Source of the DNA: DASQFY01 sp036397815
GTDB taxonomy: Bacteria > Chloroflexota > Limnocylindria > QHBO01
DNA: 64,000 nucleotides
Assembly: GCA_036397815.1 (NCBI GenBank)
Contig: DASWIE010000003.1
Span: 1-64,000, forward strand
Direction of reading: 5' to 3'
Part shown: piece by piece, positions 35,676 through 44,946 of the stretch
Numbering within the stretch: the stretch's first letter is position 1
Layout: every line of letters begins with the position of its first letter
The notes under the pieces: model-generated
Seen by the model: only the letters and a program-made list of their open reading frames with translations
What the model was told of the DNA's origin: nothing
Databases searched by the model: none
Made by a program: the position numbers and the translations under genes

Positions 35676-36530
35676 TCACCAGCCGCCTTCTTCCCGAACC
35701 AGGCGATGGAGCACGCGTGCCGCCACGGCCCGTCGGTAGTCAGCCGTAGAGCGCACATCGTCGATCGGGCTGAGCTCCTCGGCCAGCACCGCCGCGGCGG
35801 CATCGGCCGTCTCGGCGGTCGGCTTTGCGCCCTCCAGCGCGGCCTCGGTCCGCCCGACCCGGATCGGCGTCGCCGCAACGGACCCAAGGGCCAGGCGCAC
35901 ATCGGTCCATGCCTCGTCGCGGTCGCCGCGCCATGCGAGCGCCATCACGACCTTGCTGATGGCCTGCGCCCGCCGGGTGCCCACCTTCCGGAAGCGCACC
36001 TGCCGGTCCGGCACGAGCGGGAAGCGGATGCGCAGGAGCAGCTCGTCGTCGGCCCGGGCGGTGCGGCGGTAGGCCGGCCAGAAGGCGCCGGCGACTACTC
36101 CACGCTCGCCGCGCGCACTGCCCAGCACCAGCTGCGCGTCGGTCGCGAGCAGGATCGGCAGCGTGTCTCCCGCCGGCGAGGCATTCACCGCGTTGCCACC
36201 AAGTGTCCCGCGGTTCTGGATCTGCGCGGCCCCGATCGTCGCGGCCGCCTCCGCCAGCGCCGGCAGGAACTCGGTGACCAGCGGCGAACGGCGAATCTCG
36301 GTGTACGTCGTCAGGGCGCCGATGACCAGCGCGTCCGCCTCGACGGTGATGCCGCGCAGCTCGTCGAGCTGCCAGATGTCGAGCACCCTCTCCGGCGGCT
36401 CGCCCAGCTCGCCGGTGATCTGGACCAGCAGGTCCGTGCCGCCGGCGACGGGCTGGTGGACCGACTCTGCCAGCAGGGCGTAGGCATCGGCCAGGCTCCG
36501 CGGCGAGGTGACGGGCGGCTCGGCCGGCAT
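35676..36530 (-). CDS. Xanthine dehydrogenase family, FAD-binding (medium) subunit
   Basis: 284 aa. Carries FAD between the iron-sulfur and molybdenum subunits. FAD motifs PVAGGTDLLVQI (AGGTDL) and AAAATIGAAQIQNRGTLGGNAVNASPAGD (TIG...TLGGN) are both intact. The C-terminal CO-dehydrogenase flavoprotein domain follows. The start at 36530 follows the stop of the 2Fe-2S gene by 13 nt with a GCGGAGA ribosome-binding site. Gene order on the minus strand is large - small - medium - cupin. Confidence 0.9.
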   Translation of the reverse strand: MPAEPPVTSPRSLADAYALLAESVHQPVAGGTDLLVQITGELGEPPERVLDIWQLDELRGITVEADALVIGALTTYTEIRRSPLVTEFLPALAEAAATIGAAQIQNRGTLGGNAVNASPAGDTLPILLATDAQLVLGSARGERGVVAGAFWPAYRRTARADDELLLRIRFPLVPDRQVRFRKVGTRRAQAISKVVMALAWRGDRDEAWTDVRLALGSVAATPIRVGRTEAALEGAKPTAETADAAAAVLAEELSPIDDVRSTADYRRAVAARVLHRLVREEGGW

Positions 36531-36543
36531 CGGAGTCTCCGCC

Positions 36544-37020
36544 TCAGTGCGGGTCGGCGGCGCGTCGCCGCTCGGCGGCGAGCGCGATGGCATCGATGAT
36601 CTTGGTATAGCCGGTGCAGCGGCACAGGTTGCCGGCGATCGCCTCGCGGATCGCGTCCTCGTCCCTCGAGCCGCCGGCGACCAGGTAGGCCTCCGCCGCC
36701 ATCAGCATGCCGGGCGTGCAGATGCCGCATTGCGCACCGCCGGCCTCCAGGAAGGCGGCCTGCAGGTCGTTCAGGCGCTCACCCTCGGACATACCCTCGA
36801 CGGTGCGGACGCTGGTCCCGCTCGCCTGGCAGACCGGCACCAGGCAGCTGTCGACCACGGCCCCATCGAGCAATACGGAGCACGCTCCGCACTCGCCCTC
36901 GCCGCAGCCCTCCTTGGTGCCCGTCAGGCCGAGGTCCTCACGCAGGACGTCGAGCAGCCGACGCATGCCGGGCACCTCGACCTCGACCTGCTCGCCATTC
37001 ACGAAGAACCGATAGCCCAC
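36544..37020 (-). CDS. Xanthine dehydrogenase family, 2Fe-2S (small) subunit
   Basis: 158 aa. The plant-type [2Fe-2S] motif CGEGECGACSVLLDG (about 39-53) is followed by the second cluster domain with CGICTPGMLMAA and CRCTGYTKIIDAI. Electron transfer from the Mo centre to FAD. Immediately downstream of the large subunit (1 nt gap) and upstream of the FAD subunit. The ATG start reads MGYRFFVNGEQVEVEVPG. Confidence 0.93.
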   Translation of the reverse strand: MGYRFFVNGEQVEVEVPGMRRLLDVLREDLGLTGTKEGCGEGECGACSVLLDGAVVDSCLVPVCQASGTSVRTVEGMSEGERLNDLQAAFLEAGGAQCGICTPGMLMAAEAYLVAGGSRDEDAIREAIAGNLCRCTGYTKIIDAIALAAERRRAADPH

Positions 37021-37021
37021 C

Positions 37022-39397
37022 TCAGCGCTCGCGGTCTTCGTGCGGGTCGGTCGGCGCGCGAAATGGCATCGGATCGCCGCCCGCGGGCAGGTCCTCGATG
37101 GCCGGCTGCCTCGGGTCGGGCGCTTCCAGCGAGACGCCGGGCGCGGGTGGCATCGGTCCGCCGGTCATCGCAGCCACGATTCGCTCCGGCGTGGCCGGCA
37201 GGTCGTGGACCCAGACGCCGGTGGCGTCGTGGATCGCCGCCACCACGGCCGGCGCGCCGACGTCCATGGGCAGCTCACCGACGCCCTTCGCGCCGTGTGG
37301 GGCGCCCGAGAAAGGCTTCTCGACCAGGATCGAGCGCATGCGCGGCGCATCGAGCGAGGTGGGGATGAGGTACGTCGCCAGCCTGTCGTTCAGGTAGCGG
37401 CCGTCGACGAGCTTCATCTCCTCGATCGTCGCGTAGCCCACCGCCTGCAGCGTCCCGCCCTCGACCTGCCCCTCGGCCAGGATTGGATGGATGACGTGGC
37501 CGATGTCGTCGGCGGACACGACCTCGCGCACGGCCACCTCGCCGGTATCCAGGTCGACGTCGACGCGGGCCACGGCGCAGGCCCAGCCGAAGGCCGGGTA
37601 GGCGTCACCGGTGTAGGTGGCATCGTCGAACTGGACTCCCGGATAGGGGACGAACTGCTCGTCGATGCGCCGTGGGCGTGCCTCCCGGTAGCCCGCGGCA
37701 AATGAGCGGCCGGTCTCCGCCTCGACCTCCACGCGCAGGCGTTCCGCGGCACGGATCAGGAGTCCGCCCACCACCATCGCGGTGCGAGAGGCGACGGTTG
37801 GGCCGCTGTCGGGCACGATCGATGTGTCCTGCGGCGCGATCTCGACCTCGTCGTAGTCGACTCCCAGCCGCTCTGCCACGAGCTGCGGGAAGATCGTCTT
37901 GGTGCCCTGGCCCATCTCGGTCGACGCGGTGAGGATCCGGATCCGGTGCTCGGTGGTCAGCTCCACCGACGCGACCGACGCCAGCTTGACCTCGCCGCTG
38001 CCGGTGAAGCCGGCGCCATGCCAGGCCAGCGCCAGGCCGATGCCGGAGGCGAGGCGGGCGCCATCGGTCCTGGACTCGCGCGCGTTGGCGGTCTGGCGCC
38101 GCACCCGTTCGAAGCCCGATGCCTCGGCGGCAGCCTCGATCACCTCGATGCCGCCGACGCTCTCGCGCAGCACCTGGCCGGTGGGCGTGATGTCGCCCTC
38201 GCGGTAGACCCAGCGCCTCCGCAGCTCGAGTGGTGACGTGTCCAGCGCGGCGGCGATGCGGTTGACCTGCATCTCGGCCGCGAACTCGGTCTGCGGCGCA
38301 CCAAAACCGCGGAAGGCGCCGTTCGGTGGCGTGTTGGTGGCCATTGCCCGCCCGACGACCCGCACGTTCTCGCAGCGGTACGGCCCGCCGGCATGCAGCG
38401 TCCCGCGGCTGAGGACGACGGGCGTGAGGGTGCAGTACGCGCCGCCGTCCATGATCACCTCGATCTCCTGCGCGACGAGCTCACCCTCTCGCGAGACGCC
38501 GCTCCGGTAGCGGACGACGGCAGGATGACGCTTGGTCGTGGCGCTGATGTCCTCGTGGCGGTCGTAGATCATGCGCACCGGCTTGTGGCATTTCAGCGCC
38601 AGCAGCGCGGCATGCAGCGCGAGGATTGACGGGTACTCCTCCTTGCCGCCGAAGCCGCCTCCGGTCTCGGCCTGCACCACGACCGCCAGCTCGCCGGTGA
38701 GCGCCAGGGCGCGCTTCATGGCCTTGTGGATGTAGTACGGGCATTGGCAGGAACCGTGCACCGTCACCCCGCCGTCCTCGCGAGGCACGGCGATCATCGC
38801 CTGGTTCTCGATGTACAGCTGCTCCTGGTGGCCGACCCGATACGTCCCCTCGATCACGAGCTCGGCGGCCTTCATTCCCGCCGCTGCATCCCCGCGCTCC
38901 ACCACGTAGTGCGCGAACTCCTGCTTGGACAGGAGAGGGTCGAAGATGGGAGCGAGGCGCTCCGTTCGCGCGGTGACGTGACGCCGCGCCTCGCGCAGGG
39001 TTCCGCGGTCCGCCGCCGCGATGAGCGCCACCGGCTCGGCCTGGTGCCGGATCTCGCCGCCGACCGGCACGAGCACGGGTTGGTCGTCGTCGATCAGGCT
39101 GACCACGTTCTCGCCGGGGATGTCCTCGGCGGTGACGATCACCACGCGGCTCCAGTCGAAGGCCTCGTCGAGGTCAATCGCCAGCAGACGGGCATGCGGC
39201 TCGGTCGAGCGGACCGTGGCGCCATACCAGGCGCCCGGGAAGACGAGGTCATCGGCGTACTTGGCGAGGCCGGTCAGCTTCTCCGGCCCTTCGCGGCGGA
39301 GCGGCGGCCGGTCGGTCGCTCGGCCGGACGTCGGCGTTCCGGGCGGGACGATGACGGGAGCCTCGACCGTGCCCGGGGGCAGCGTCCGCGTCGTCAT
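37022..39397 (-). CDS. Xanthine dehydrogenase family, molybdopterin-binding (large) subunit
   Basis: 791 aa. Oxidises purines (hypoxanthine/xanthine) or a related substrate at the Mo centre. N-terminal a/b hammerhead domain (KLTGLAKYADDLVFPGAWYG), then the Mo-cofactor domains with QAETGGGFGGKEE and GAFRGFGAPQ. The C-terminal GAPHGAKGVGELPMD contains the catalytic glutamate (GVGE). ATG 39397 was chosen over the upstream frame start because GGAGGG precedes it. Substrate is by context only; aldehyde oxidase-like activity is an alternative. MocA at 44.9 kb could supply the cytidylated cofactor. Confidence 0.92.
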   Translation of the reverse strand: MTTRTLPPGTVEAPVIVPPGTPTSGRATDRPPLRREGPEKLTGLAKYADDLVFPGAWYGATVRSTEPHARLLAIDLDEAFDWSRVVIVTAEDIPGENVVSLIDDDQPVLVPVGGEIRHQAEPVALIAAADRGTLREARRHVTARTERLAPIFDPLLSKQEFAHYVVERGDAAAGMKAAELVIEGTYRVGHQEQLYIENQAMIAVPREDGGVTVHGSCQCPYYIHKAMKRALALTGELAVVVQAETGGGFGGKEEYPSILALHAALLALKCHKPVRMIYDRHEDISATTKRHPAVVRYRSGVSREGELVAQEIEVIMDGGAYCTLTPVVLSRGTLHAGGPYRCENVRVVGRAMATNTPPNGAFRGFGAPQTEFAAEMQVNRIAAALDTSPLELRRRWVYREGDITPTGQVLRESVGGIEVIEAAAEASGFERVRRQTANARESRTDGARLASGIGLALAWHGAGFTGSGEVKLASVASVELTTEHRIRILTASTEMGQGTKTIFPQLVAERLGVDYDEVEIAPQDTSIVPDSGPTVASRTAMVVGGLLIRAAERLRVEVEAETGRSFAAGYREARPRRIDEQFVPYPGVQFDDATYTGDAYPAFGWACAVARVDVDLDTGEVAVREVVSADDIGHVIHPILAEGQVEGGTLQAVGYATIEEMKLVDGRYLNDRLATYLIPTSLDAPRMRSILVEKPFSGAPHGAKGVGELPMDVGAPAVVAAIHDATGVWVHDLPATPERIVAAMTGGPMPPAPGVSLEAPDPRQPAIEDLPAGGDPMPFRAPTDPHEDRER

Positions 39398-39457
39398 CGG
39401 TGACCCTCCATCCGGGCGCAATCCTACAACCGGCCGGGAGGGACGCGGAACGGTCTG

Positions 39458-39847
39458 TCAGCCGAGCTCGATACAGGCGGTGTAGAGGCCCATCTCCTCG
39501 TTGGAGTCATGGATGTTGAGCGCCACCCCGCCCTGGAGCAGCTCGTCCAGCGGGGCGGGCACCTCGGTGACCGAGGCTCCGTCGACCACGTTCTGGAGCG
39601 GGTACTTCGGCTGCGGGACGAGCTCGTCGCAGGTGCCCGGATGGATGTGGGCCGGCATGCTCGGATGGCCGGCCGGCTCGACCTCGATGTCGACCTGCGT
39701 TCGCTGGTCCCCCAGGTCGGTCAGGGTCACGGTGCCGGTCACGCCGGAGCCATTCAGCGTTCGCAGCTGCAACTGCTCGCTGCGTGGCGGGGACGACGCG
39801 CACCCCGCCAGGAGCGCGGCGCAGAGGAGGACGGCAGATGCTCGCAT
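39458..39847 (-). CDS. Putative lipoprotein, CHRD-like
   Basis: 129 aa. Signal MRASAVLLCAALLAGC with lipobox LAGC (Cys16). The mature part has TVTLTDLGDQRTQVDIEVEP, HPSMPAHIHPGTCDELV and ALNIHDSNEEMGLYTACIELG, resembling CHRD or superoxide dismutase-like beta domains in which histidines (AHIH, NIH) could bind a metal. Function unknown; surface anchored. The ATG at 39847 was chosen because it starts directly with the signal peptide. Confidence 0.7.
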   Translation of the reverse strand: MRASAVLLCAALLAGCASSPPRSEQLQLRTLNGSGVTGTVTLTDLGDQRTQVDIEVEPAGHPSMPAHIHPGTCDELVPQPKYPLQNVVDGASVTEVPAPLDELLQGGVALNIHDSNEEMGLYTACIELG

Positions 39848-39962
39848 GGCCGGCTGATCCTGCACCCCTGGCGCGCGGGGCGGCATCCGGACCTTCGTAC
39901 CGGGTCAGTCGGGGCAGTACCACCGGCGGCTGGTGCATCCTCGCACGCCGCGTAGGCTGGGC

Positions 39963-42443
39963 ATGAAGGAGTATCCGCCCCTGGTGTCCGGCCGCTCGAT
40001 TCTCGCTCGCGTCGCGTCCCCCGCGCGCATCGCGTCCCGCGCGCGCGGGGTCATGCGCTGGCGTCCGAGCCTGCGTGTGGCCGTGCTCGCCACCAGCGCC
40101 GTGCTGGTGGTCGGCCTGGCGGTGGCCATCGCGGTGAGCGCGGCCGATCACCTGCGCCTGACGGCGATCGACTCCCAGGTCGGCAATGCCGAGGCCATCG
40201 TGCGAGGCTACTTCGACCCGATCCTGAGCGAGGAGAGCCTGGGGCTGACCGCCGATCCGAACCGCGAGGTCGAGGACCAGCTCAACCGGCTGGTGGTCTC
40301 GGGCGACATGCGGCGGATCAACGTCTGGACCAGGGACGGACGTGTCATCTACTCGACCGAGGAGACGCTCCAGGGCCAACGCCTCGACATCAACCACGAG
40401 CTGGCGGAGGCCTTCGGCGGCGAGAGCATCGGCGAGTTCGGGGATACGTCCGAGCACGCCAGCGAGCTCCTGCCGGAAGCCTTCCTCGAGATCTACGTGC
40501 CGATCCGCGGCCCGTCCGACGCGAACCCGATCGGCGTCTTCGAGGTCTACGTCGACGCCCGTCCGATCGAGCAGCGCGTGGACGACACGCGGCGCGACGT
40601 ATTCCTCATCACCCTCGGCGCCGGCGCCACCCTGCTCGGACTGCTGTGGCTCGCCTTCGGCGGCGCCTCGCGACGGCTGAGCGCCCAGAACCGAAGCCTG
40701 ACGCAGCTCAACGATCAGCTCAACCTGATGGCCGGAGACCTGCGACAGAGCGAGGCCCGCTTCCGCTCCCTGGTGCAGAACTCATCGGACGTGGTCGCCG
40801 TCCTCGACGCCGGCGGCCGAATCGTCTACGAGAGCGACGCGCTGCGGCGGGTGCTCGGCCACGAACCGGCCACCCGGCTGGGGCGCGCCTTCGGCGACGA
40901 CGTCCATCCCGACGACGTGGAGTGGTTCACCACCCTGTCCGCCGGCCTGGCCGAGGCCGCAGGCGAGCAGGCGGCCGAGTTCCGGCTGCGGCATGCCGAC
41001 GGATCGTGGCGATGGGTGGACACCATCGGTCTCAACCTGCTGGCCGACCCGGCGGTCGGCGGGATCGTGCTCAACTTCCGCGACGTGACCGAGCGTAAGC
41101 GGCTGGAGGACCAGCTTCAGCACGAGGCCTTCCACGATCCGCTGACCGGGCTCGCCAATCGCGCCCTCTTCGCCGATCGCGTCACCCACGCGCTGGCGCG
41201 CAGCGCGCGGCACCCGCAGGACCAGCTGGCAGTCCTCTTCCTCGACCTCGACGACTTCAAGGTCGTCAACGACAGCCTCGGCCACGCGGCGGGGGACGAG
41301 CTGCTGACCGCCGTCGCCGAGCGCATCCGAGCCTGCCTGCGGCGGCAGGACACCCCCGCCCGGCTGGGCGGCGACGAGTTCGGCATCCTGGTGGAGGAGA
41401 CCGATCCGGACGCCGCCGGCCAGGTCGCCGAGCGGATCCTCGCCGCCCTCCGGCAGCCGTTCGCGCTTGACTCGAGGCAGCTCTTCGCGCAGGCGAGCAT
41501 CGGGATCGCGCTCGGCAGCGGTCACCGCAAGACCGGGGAGGGCGCCACCGCCGAGGAGCTGCTCCGCAACGCCGACGCCGCCATGTACACGGCCAAGTCG
41601 CGCGGCAAGGGTCGCTTCGAGTTCTACGAGGTCCGGATGCACGCCTCCGCCCTCAAGCGACTGGAGCTGCGCGGCCGGATGGAGGCCTCGCTGGCGGCCG
41701 GCGAGTTCGTGGTCTTCTACCAGCCGATCGTGGAGCTCGGCACGGGCGACATCGCCGGGGTCGAGGCCCTCGTCCGTTGGCGGCAGGCCGATGGACGCCT
41801 CGCTCTGCCCGAGGAGTTCATCCCGCTGGCGGAGGAAACGGGCCTGATCGTGCCGCTCGGCAGCTGGGTGCTGGAGGAGAGCTGCCACCAAGCCGCGGAC
41901 TGGCGCCGCGCAACGAGGGACCGGTCGTTCAGCATGGCCGTCAACGTCTCGTCGCGACAGCTCCAGGATCCCGAGTTCGTCACCATCGTCGCGGGCACGC
42001 TGGCGAAGAGCGGGCTCCCTGCGGCGGACCTGGTACTGGAGCTGACGGAGAGCGCCCTGCTCGACGAGGGCGAGTCGACGAGCACAGCGATCGCCAACCT
42101 CAAGGCGCTGGGCGTGCACATTAGCCTGGACGACTTCGGCACCGGCTACTCGTCGCTCAGCCACCTCCGCCGCTTCCCGATCGACGTGCTGAAGATCGAC
42201 CGCTCGTTCGTGGAGGGGATCGACGGCGGCGAGGAGGGCGAGCGGGCGCTGGTTCGCTCGATCATCCGGCTGGCGCACTCGCTCAAGCTGGAGACGGTGG
42301 CCGAGGGGATCGAGCGGCGGGAGCAGCTCGCACCGCTGCTGGCCCTCGGGGTGCGCTACGGCCAGGGCTACCTGTTCGCGAGACCGATGGAGGCTCCGGC
42401 CGTCGACCGCCTGCTGCGTGAGCACGCGCGGCTGGTCGGCTAA
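39963..42443 (+). CDS. PAS-GGDEF-EAL cyclic-di-GMP signalling protein
   Basis: 826 aa. TM1 (about 34-58), a periplasmic/extracellular sensor region of about 140 aa, TM2 (about 207-228), a short coiled coil, PAS (about 255-380), GGDEF (about 385-550) and EAL (about 560-815). The GGDEF active-site motif RLGGDEF and the EAL motif GVEALVRW are intact, with DDFGTGYSSL and an intact EGIE, so both cyclase and phosphodiesterase activity are possible. The start is uncertain (39933, 39963 or 40053); 39963 gives MKEYPPL. Monocistronic, convergent with the amidohydrolase at 42459. Confidence 0.9.
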   Translation: MKEYPPLVSGRSILARVASPARIASRARGVMRWRPSLRVAVLATSAVLVVGLAVAIAVSAADHLRLTAIDSQVGNAEAIVRGYFDPILSEESLGLTADPNREVEDQLNRLVVSGDMRRINVWTRDGRVIYSTEETLQGQRLDINHELAEAFGGESIGEFGDTSEHASELLPEAFLEIYVPIRGPSDANPIGVFEVYVDARPIEQRVDDTRRDVFLITLGAGATLLGLLWLAFGGASRRLSAQNRSLTQLNDQLNLMAGDLRQSEARFRSLVQNSSDVVAVLDAGGRIVYESDALRRVLGHEPATRLGRAFGDDVHPDDVEWFTTLSAGLAEAAGEQAAEFRLRHADGSWRWVDTIGLNLLADPAVGGIVLNFRDVTERKRLEDQLQHEAFHDPLTGLANRALFADRVTHALARSARHPQDQLAVLFLDLDDFKVVNDSLGHAAGDELLTAVAERIRACLRRQDTPARLGGDEFGILVEETDPDAAGQVAERILAALRQPFALDSRQLFAQASIGIALGSGHRKTGEGATAEELLRNADAAMYTAKSRGKGRFEFYEVRMHASALKRLELRGRMEASLAAGEFVVFYQPIVELGTGDIAGVEALVRWRQADGRLALPEEFIPLAEETGLIVPLGSWVLEESCHQAADWRRATRDRSFSMAVNVSSRQLQDPEFVTIVAGTLAKSGLPAADLVLELTESALLDEGESTSTAIANLKALGVHISLDDFGTGYSSLSHLRRFPIDVLKIDRSFVEGIDGGEEGERALVRSIIRLAHSLKLETVAEGIERREQLAPLLALGVRYGQGYLFARPMEAPAVDRLLREHARLVG

Positions 42444-42458
42444 GGAGTCCGGCGGAGG

Positions 42459-44057
42459 CTAGCGACCAGAGCGAAGCGCGCGACCGGGCAGGGCGCCGGT
42501 ATGACGCCCGCCGTCGACCACCAGCTCGCCGTTGACCACCACGTATTCGATCCCGTCCGGGTAGCGCCTTGGCTCGTCGTAGGTCGCGTTGGATCGGACG
42601 CGCTCCGGGTCGAAGAGGACCAGGTCGGCGGCGTAGCCGTCCCGCAGCAGGCCGCGGTCGTTGAGTCCCAGCCGTGTGGCCGGCGCACCGGTCATCTTGC
42701 GCACCGCCTCCTCGAGGCTGAGCTGCTGCTCGTCGCGCACGAACTGTCCGAGGATGCGCGGGAACGAGCCATAGGTGCGCGGAGAGGGCTTGTCGCCGAG
42801 GAACGTGGAATCGGTGCCGACCATCCCGACCGGATGCCGCACGAAATGGGAGAGCGTCTCGCTCCACGGGCCGCTGGTCACCTGCGCCACCCCCAGGTTC
42901 TCGGCCAGCAGCAGGTCGCAGATGGCGTCGACGGGATCGCTGCCCGTCTCGGCCACGTAGTCCGCCAGCGTCTGCGACTCCCACCGCACGAGGTCGGGGA
43001 GCGCGAACGCGCCAAGGCGGATGTCCGCCCAGCCGGCCGGGCTCGTGAAGGTCGCGCTGCGCGATCGCAGCTCGGCGCGGATGCGCTCGCGCACGGCGCG
43101 GTCCGCCAGGCGCTCCTTGAGCGCCATCGGTCCACCCGCCTGCACCCACTGCGGCAGCTGGATGAGCAGCCGGGTCGAGGCCCATTCGTATGGGTACGAG
43201 TCGAAGGTGACGTCCATCCCCGCCTGCCGCGCGTCATCGACGAGGCTGAGCATCTCCTCCGGGCCGCCGGGGTACGTGCGGCGGTGGTAGAAGTGGGTGA
43301 TGTGAACCGGCCCGTCGCCGCGGCGCCCGATCTCGATTGCCTCCCGGAAGGGGTCCAGGAAGCGATCGCCGAGCGGGTAGCGCACGTGGGTGTGGTAGAA
43401 GCCGCCGTGCGCGGCGGCTTCGTGCGTCAGCGCGGCCAGCTCATCGGTCGAGGCGAAGGAGCCGGGCGGATAGTCGAGCCCGCTCGAGATGCCGAAGGCG
43501 CCCTCCGCCATTCCCTCGCGCAGCATGGCGCGCATGTTGGCGAGCGTCCGCTCATCGGGGGGCTGATCATCCCAGCCGATGGCGCCGATCCGGAGCGCGC
43601 TGTTCCCGATCAGCACGGCGATGTTGATCGCCTGGCGGTCGTAGCGGCCGATGTAGCTCGCGACGGTGTCCCAGTCGTAGGCGATCGGCGGGCGGCCGTC
43701 GAGGCCGGCGTTGAGCTCGACGAAGGCGGCCAGGTCGTCGCGGTGGGCGAAGGGTGCGTAGCCGTTCCCGTCGACCCCGATGACCTCGGTCGTCACGCCC
43801 TGTCGCACCTTCGGCTCGTGGCGTGGGTCGGCCAGGATCACCAGGCCGCCGTGGGAGTGGAGGTCGATGAAGCCGGGTGCCACCACCATTCCCTTGGCGT
43901 CGATCGTCCGCCCCGCGGCGGGCCGCCAGCCGGAGTCGCCCAAATGGAGCCGGTTGTCGAGCACCCCCACCGTCCCCTCCCTCGCGAGTGCCCCCGTTCC
44001 GTCGACGAGCGATCCGCCGGTGATCAGCAGCTCGACGGTGTCGGGGGGCGGATTCAT
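42459..44057 (-). CDS. N-acyl-D-amino-acid deacylase family amidohydrolase
   Basis: 532 aa. The N-terminal beta-sandwich LLITGGSLVDGTG leads to PGFIDLHSHGGL (HxH metal site), GFYHTHVRYP and VHITHFYH, then the C-terminal MVGTDSTFLGD and VRKMTGAPATRLGL, typical of D-aminoacylase/D-glutamate deacylase enzymes. It hydrolyses N-acyl-D-amino acids or related amides; substrate unknown. A leaderless start is supported by TAGCAT 6 nt upstream. It may process N-carbamoyl or N-acyl products near the purine genes, but this is speculative. Confidence 0.88.
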   Translation of the reverse strand: MNPPPDTVELLITGGSLVDGTGALAREGTVGVLDNRLHLGDSGWRPAAGRTIDAKGMVVAPGFIDLHSHGGLVILADPRHEPKVRQGVTTEVIGVDGNGYAPFAHRDDLAAFVELNAGLDGRPPIAYDWDTVASYIGRYDRQAINIAVLIGNSALRIGAIGWDDQPPDERTLANMRAMLREGMAEGAFGISSGLDYPPGSFASTDELAALTHEAAAHGGFYHTHVRYPLGDRFLDPFREAIEIGRRGDGPVHITHFYHRRTYPGGPEEMLSLVDDARQAGMDVTFDSYPYEWASTRLLIQLPQWVQAGGPMALKERLADRAVRERIRAELRSRSATFTSPAGWADIRLGAFALPDLVRWESQTLADYVAETGSDPVDAICDLLLAENLGVAQVTSGPWSETLSHFVRHPVGMVGTDSTFLGDKPSPRTYGSFPRILGQFVRDEQQLSLEEAVRKMTGAPATRLGLNDRGLLRDGYAADLVLFDPERVRSNATYDEPRRYPDGIEYVVVNGELVVDGGRHTGALPGRALRSGR

Positions 44058-44063
44058 TTGCCG

Positions 44064-44069
44064 ATGCTA
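44064..44069 (-). promoter_or_regulatory. Putative leaderless -10 box of the D-aminoacylase gene
   Basis: Minus-strand TAGCAT-N6-ATG (44057), no Shine-Dalgarno sequence. Confidence 0.5.
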
Positions 44070-44115
44070 AGCCGCAGGAAAGGCGCTGGTAAGGCTCGCG
44101 GCGCACGATGCCTCG

Positions 44116-44940
44116 ATGGACGATCTCAGGGTCGGGCTGGTGCTTCGTGCCCTTCGCCGCCGACTCGGCTGGCGGCAGCTGGATGTCGCAGCGCGTGCCG
44201 GCGTGAGCCAAAGGCTGGTGTCGCTGGCGGAGGCCGGCCAGCTTGAACGGCTCACGCTTCGCAGCCTGCGCGCGATCGGCCGCGCTCTCGAGGTTCGCGT
44301 CCCTGTCGAACCGCTCTGGCGCGGCGGTCAGCTTCCTCGGCTTCTCGACGGGGAGCATGCAGCGCTCGTGAACGCTGTGGCCGCGATCATGCGCCGCCGT
44401 GGCTGGCAGATCCTCGTGGAGTACACGTTCAACCACTTCGGCGATCGAGGATCCGTAGACCTGGTGGGGTGGCATCCGCAACATCGGGCATTGGTCTTGG
44501 TGGAGGTCAAGAGCCGGATCACCGACGTTCAGGACCTGCATTCCGCAATGGCGCGGAAGCGCCGGATCGTGCCCAGTCTTCTGACCAAGGAACTTGGCTG
44601 GCGGCCCATGACCGTTGGCCAGCTGCTGGTCGTAGGTGAAGCGAGCGCACAGCGGAGGCTTGTCGACCGCCACAGCGAAATTTTCGCAGCGACCTTCGCG
44701 CAGCGAGGACGGGAGGCGCGCGCCTGGCTGGCTCACCCGGCCGGAACGCTATCGGCCCTCTGGTTCCTGTCTCCTAGCAATGGCGTTACTGCTAAGCGAC
44801 GGGAACGGCTGCCGCAGCGGATTCGTAGCCAGAATTCACGCTCAGCAAGCCCCGCGCGACGGCCTCAAGCACCGCCCAAGTCGCTTACCAGTAACCAGGT
44901 TGCTGATAGACGGCAAGCGGACGCTCCGGCGTCAGAATAG
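44116..44940 (+). CDS. HTH-PD-(D/E)XK nuclease-like protein of unknown function
   Basis: 274 aa. An XRE-type helix-turn-helix (about 8-62, with GWRQLDVAARAGVSQRLVSL) is followed by a restriction-endonuclease-like domain. Asp115 in GSVDLVGWHP and Glu130-x-Lys132 in LVLVEVKSR form an intact D...ExK site, with E102 as a possible extra ligand. The natural family end appears to be near AWLAHPAGTLSALWFL. From Phe217 onward the frame runs into a family 1 repeat element, which supplies the last 58 residues and the stop. A paralogous C-terminal half is encoded at 22852-23205. It could be a DNA nuclease, a regulator or a mobile-element protein. No canonical toxin-antitoxin or restriction partner is adjacent. 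Confidence 0.75.
   Translation: MDDLRVGLVLRALRRRLGWRQLDVAARAGVSQRLVSLAEAGQLERLTLRSLRAIGRALEVRVPVEPLWRGGQLPRLLDGEHAALVNAVAAIMRRRGWQILVEYTFNHFGDRGSVDLVGWHPQHRALVLVEVKSRITDVQDLHSAMARKRRIVPSLLTKELGWRPMTVGQLLVVGEASAQRRLVDRHSEIFAATFAQRGREARAWLAHPAGTLSALWFLSPSNGVTAKRRERLPQRIRSQNSRSASPARRPQAPPKSLTSNQVADRRQADAPASE
44764..44916 (+). repeat. Palindromic inverted-repeat element, family 1, copy C
   Basis: 153 bp. Left TTCCTGTCTCCTAGCAATGG (44764-44783), then CGTTACTGCTAAGCGACGGG. Right end (44880-44916) has GTCGCTTACCAGTAACCAGG, then TTGCTGATAGACGGCAA. The central CACGCTCAGC is present (44838-44847). It lies inside the 3' end of the HTH-PD-(D/E)XK reading frame and ends 30 bp before mocA. Confidence 0.8.
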
Positions 44941-44946
44941 GGACCG

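Noticed and set aside
39397..39411. Five-codon upstream ORF (MEGHR) overlapping the XDH large-subunit start
   Set aside because: The frame does end in ATGA at the start codon, but it contains the gene's own GGAGGG ribosome-binding site and its distance from TAGGAT is 9 nt, so chance is a sufficient explanation.
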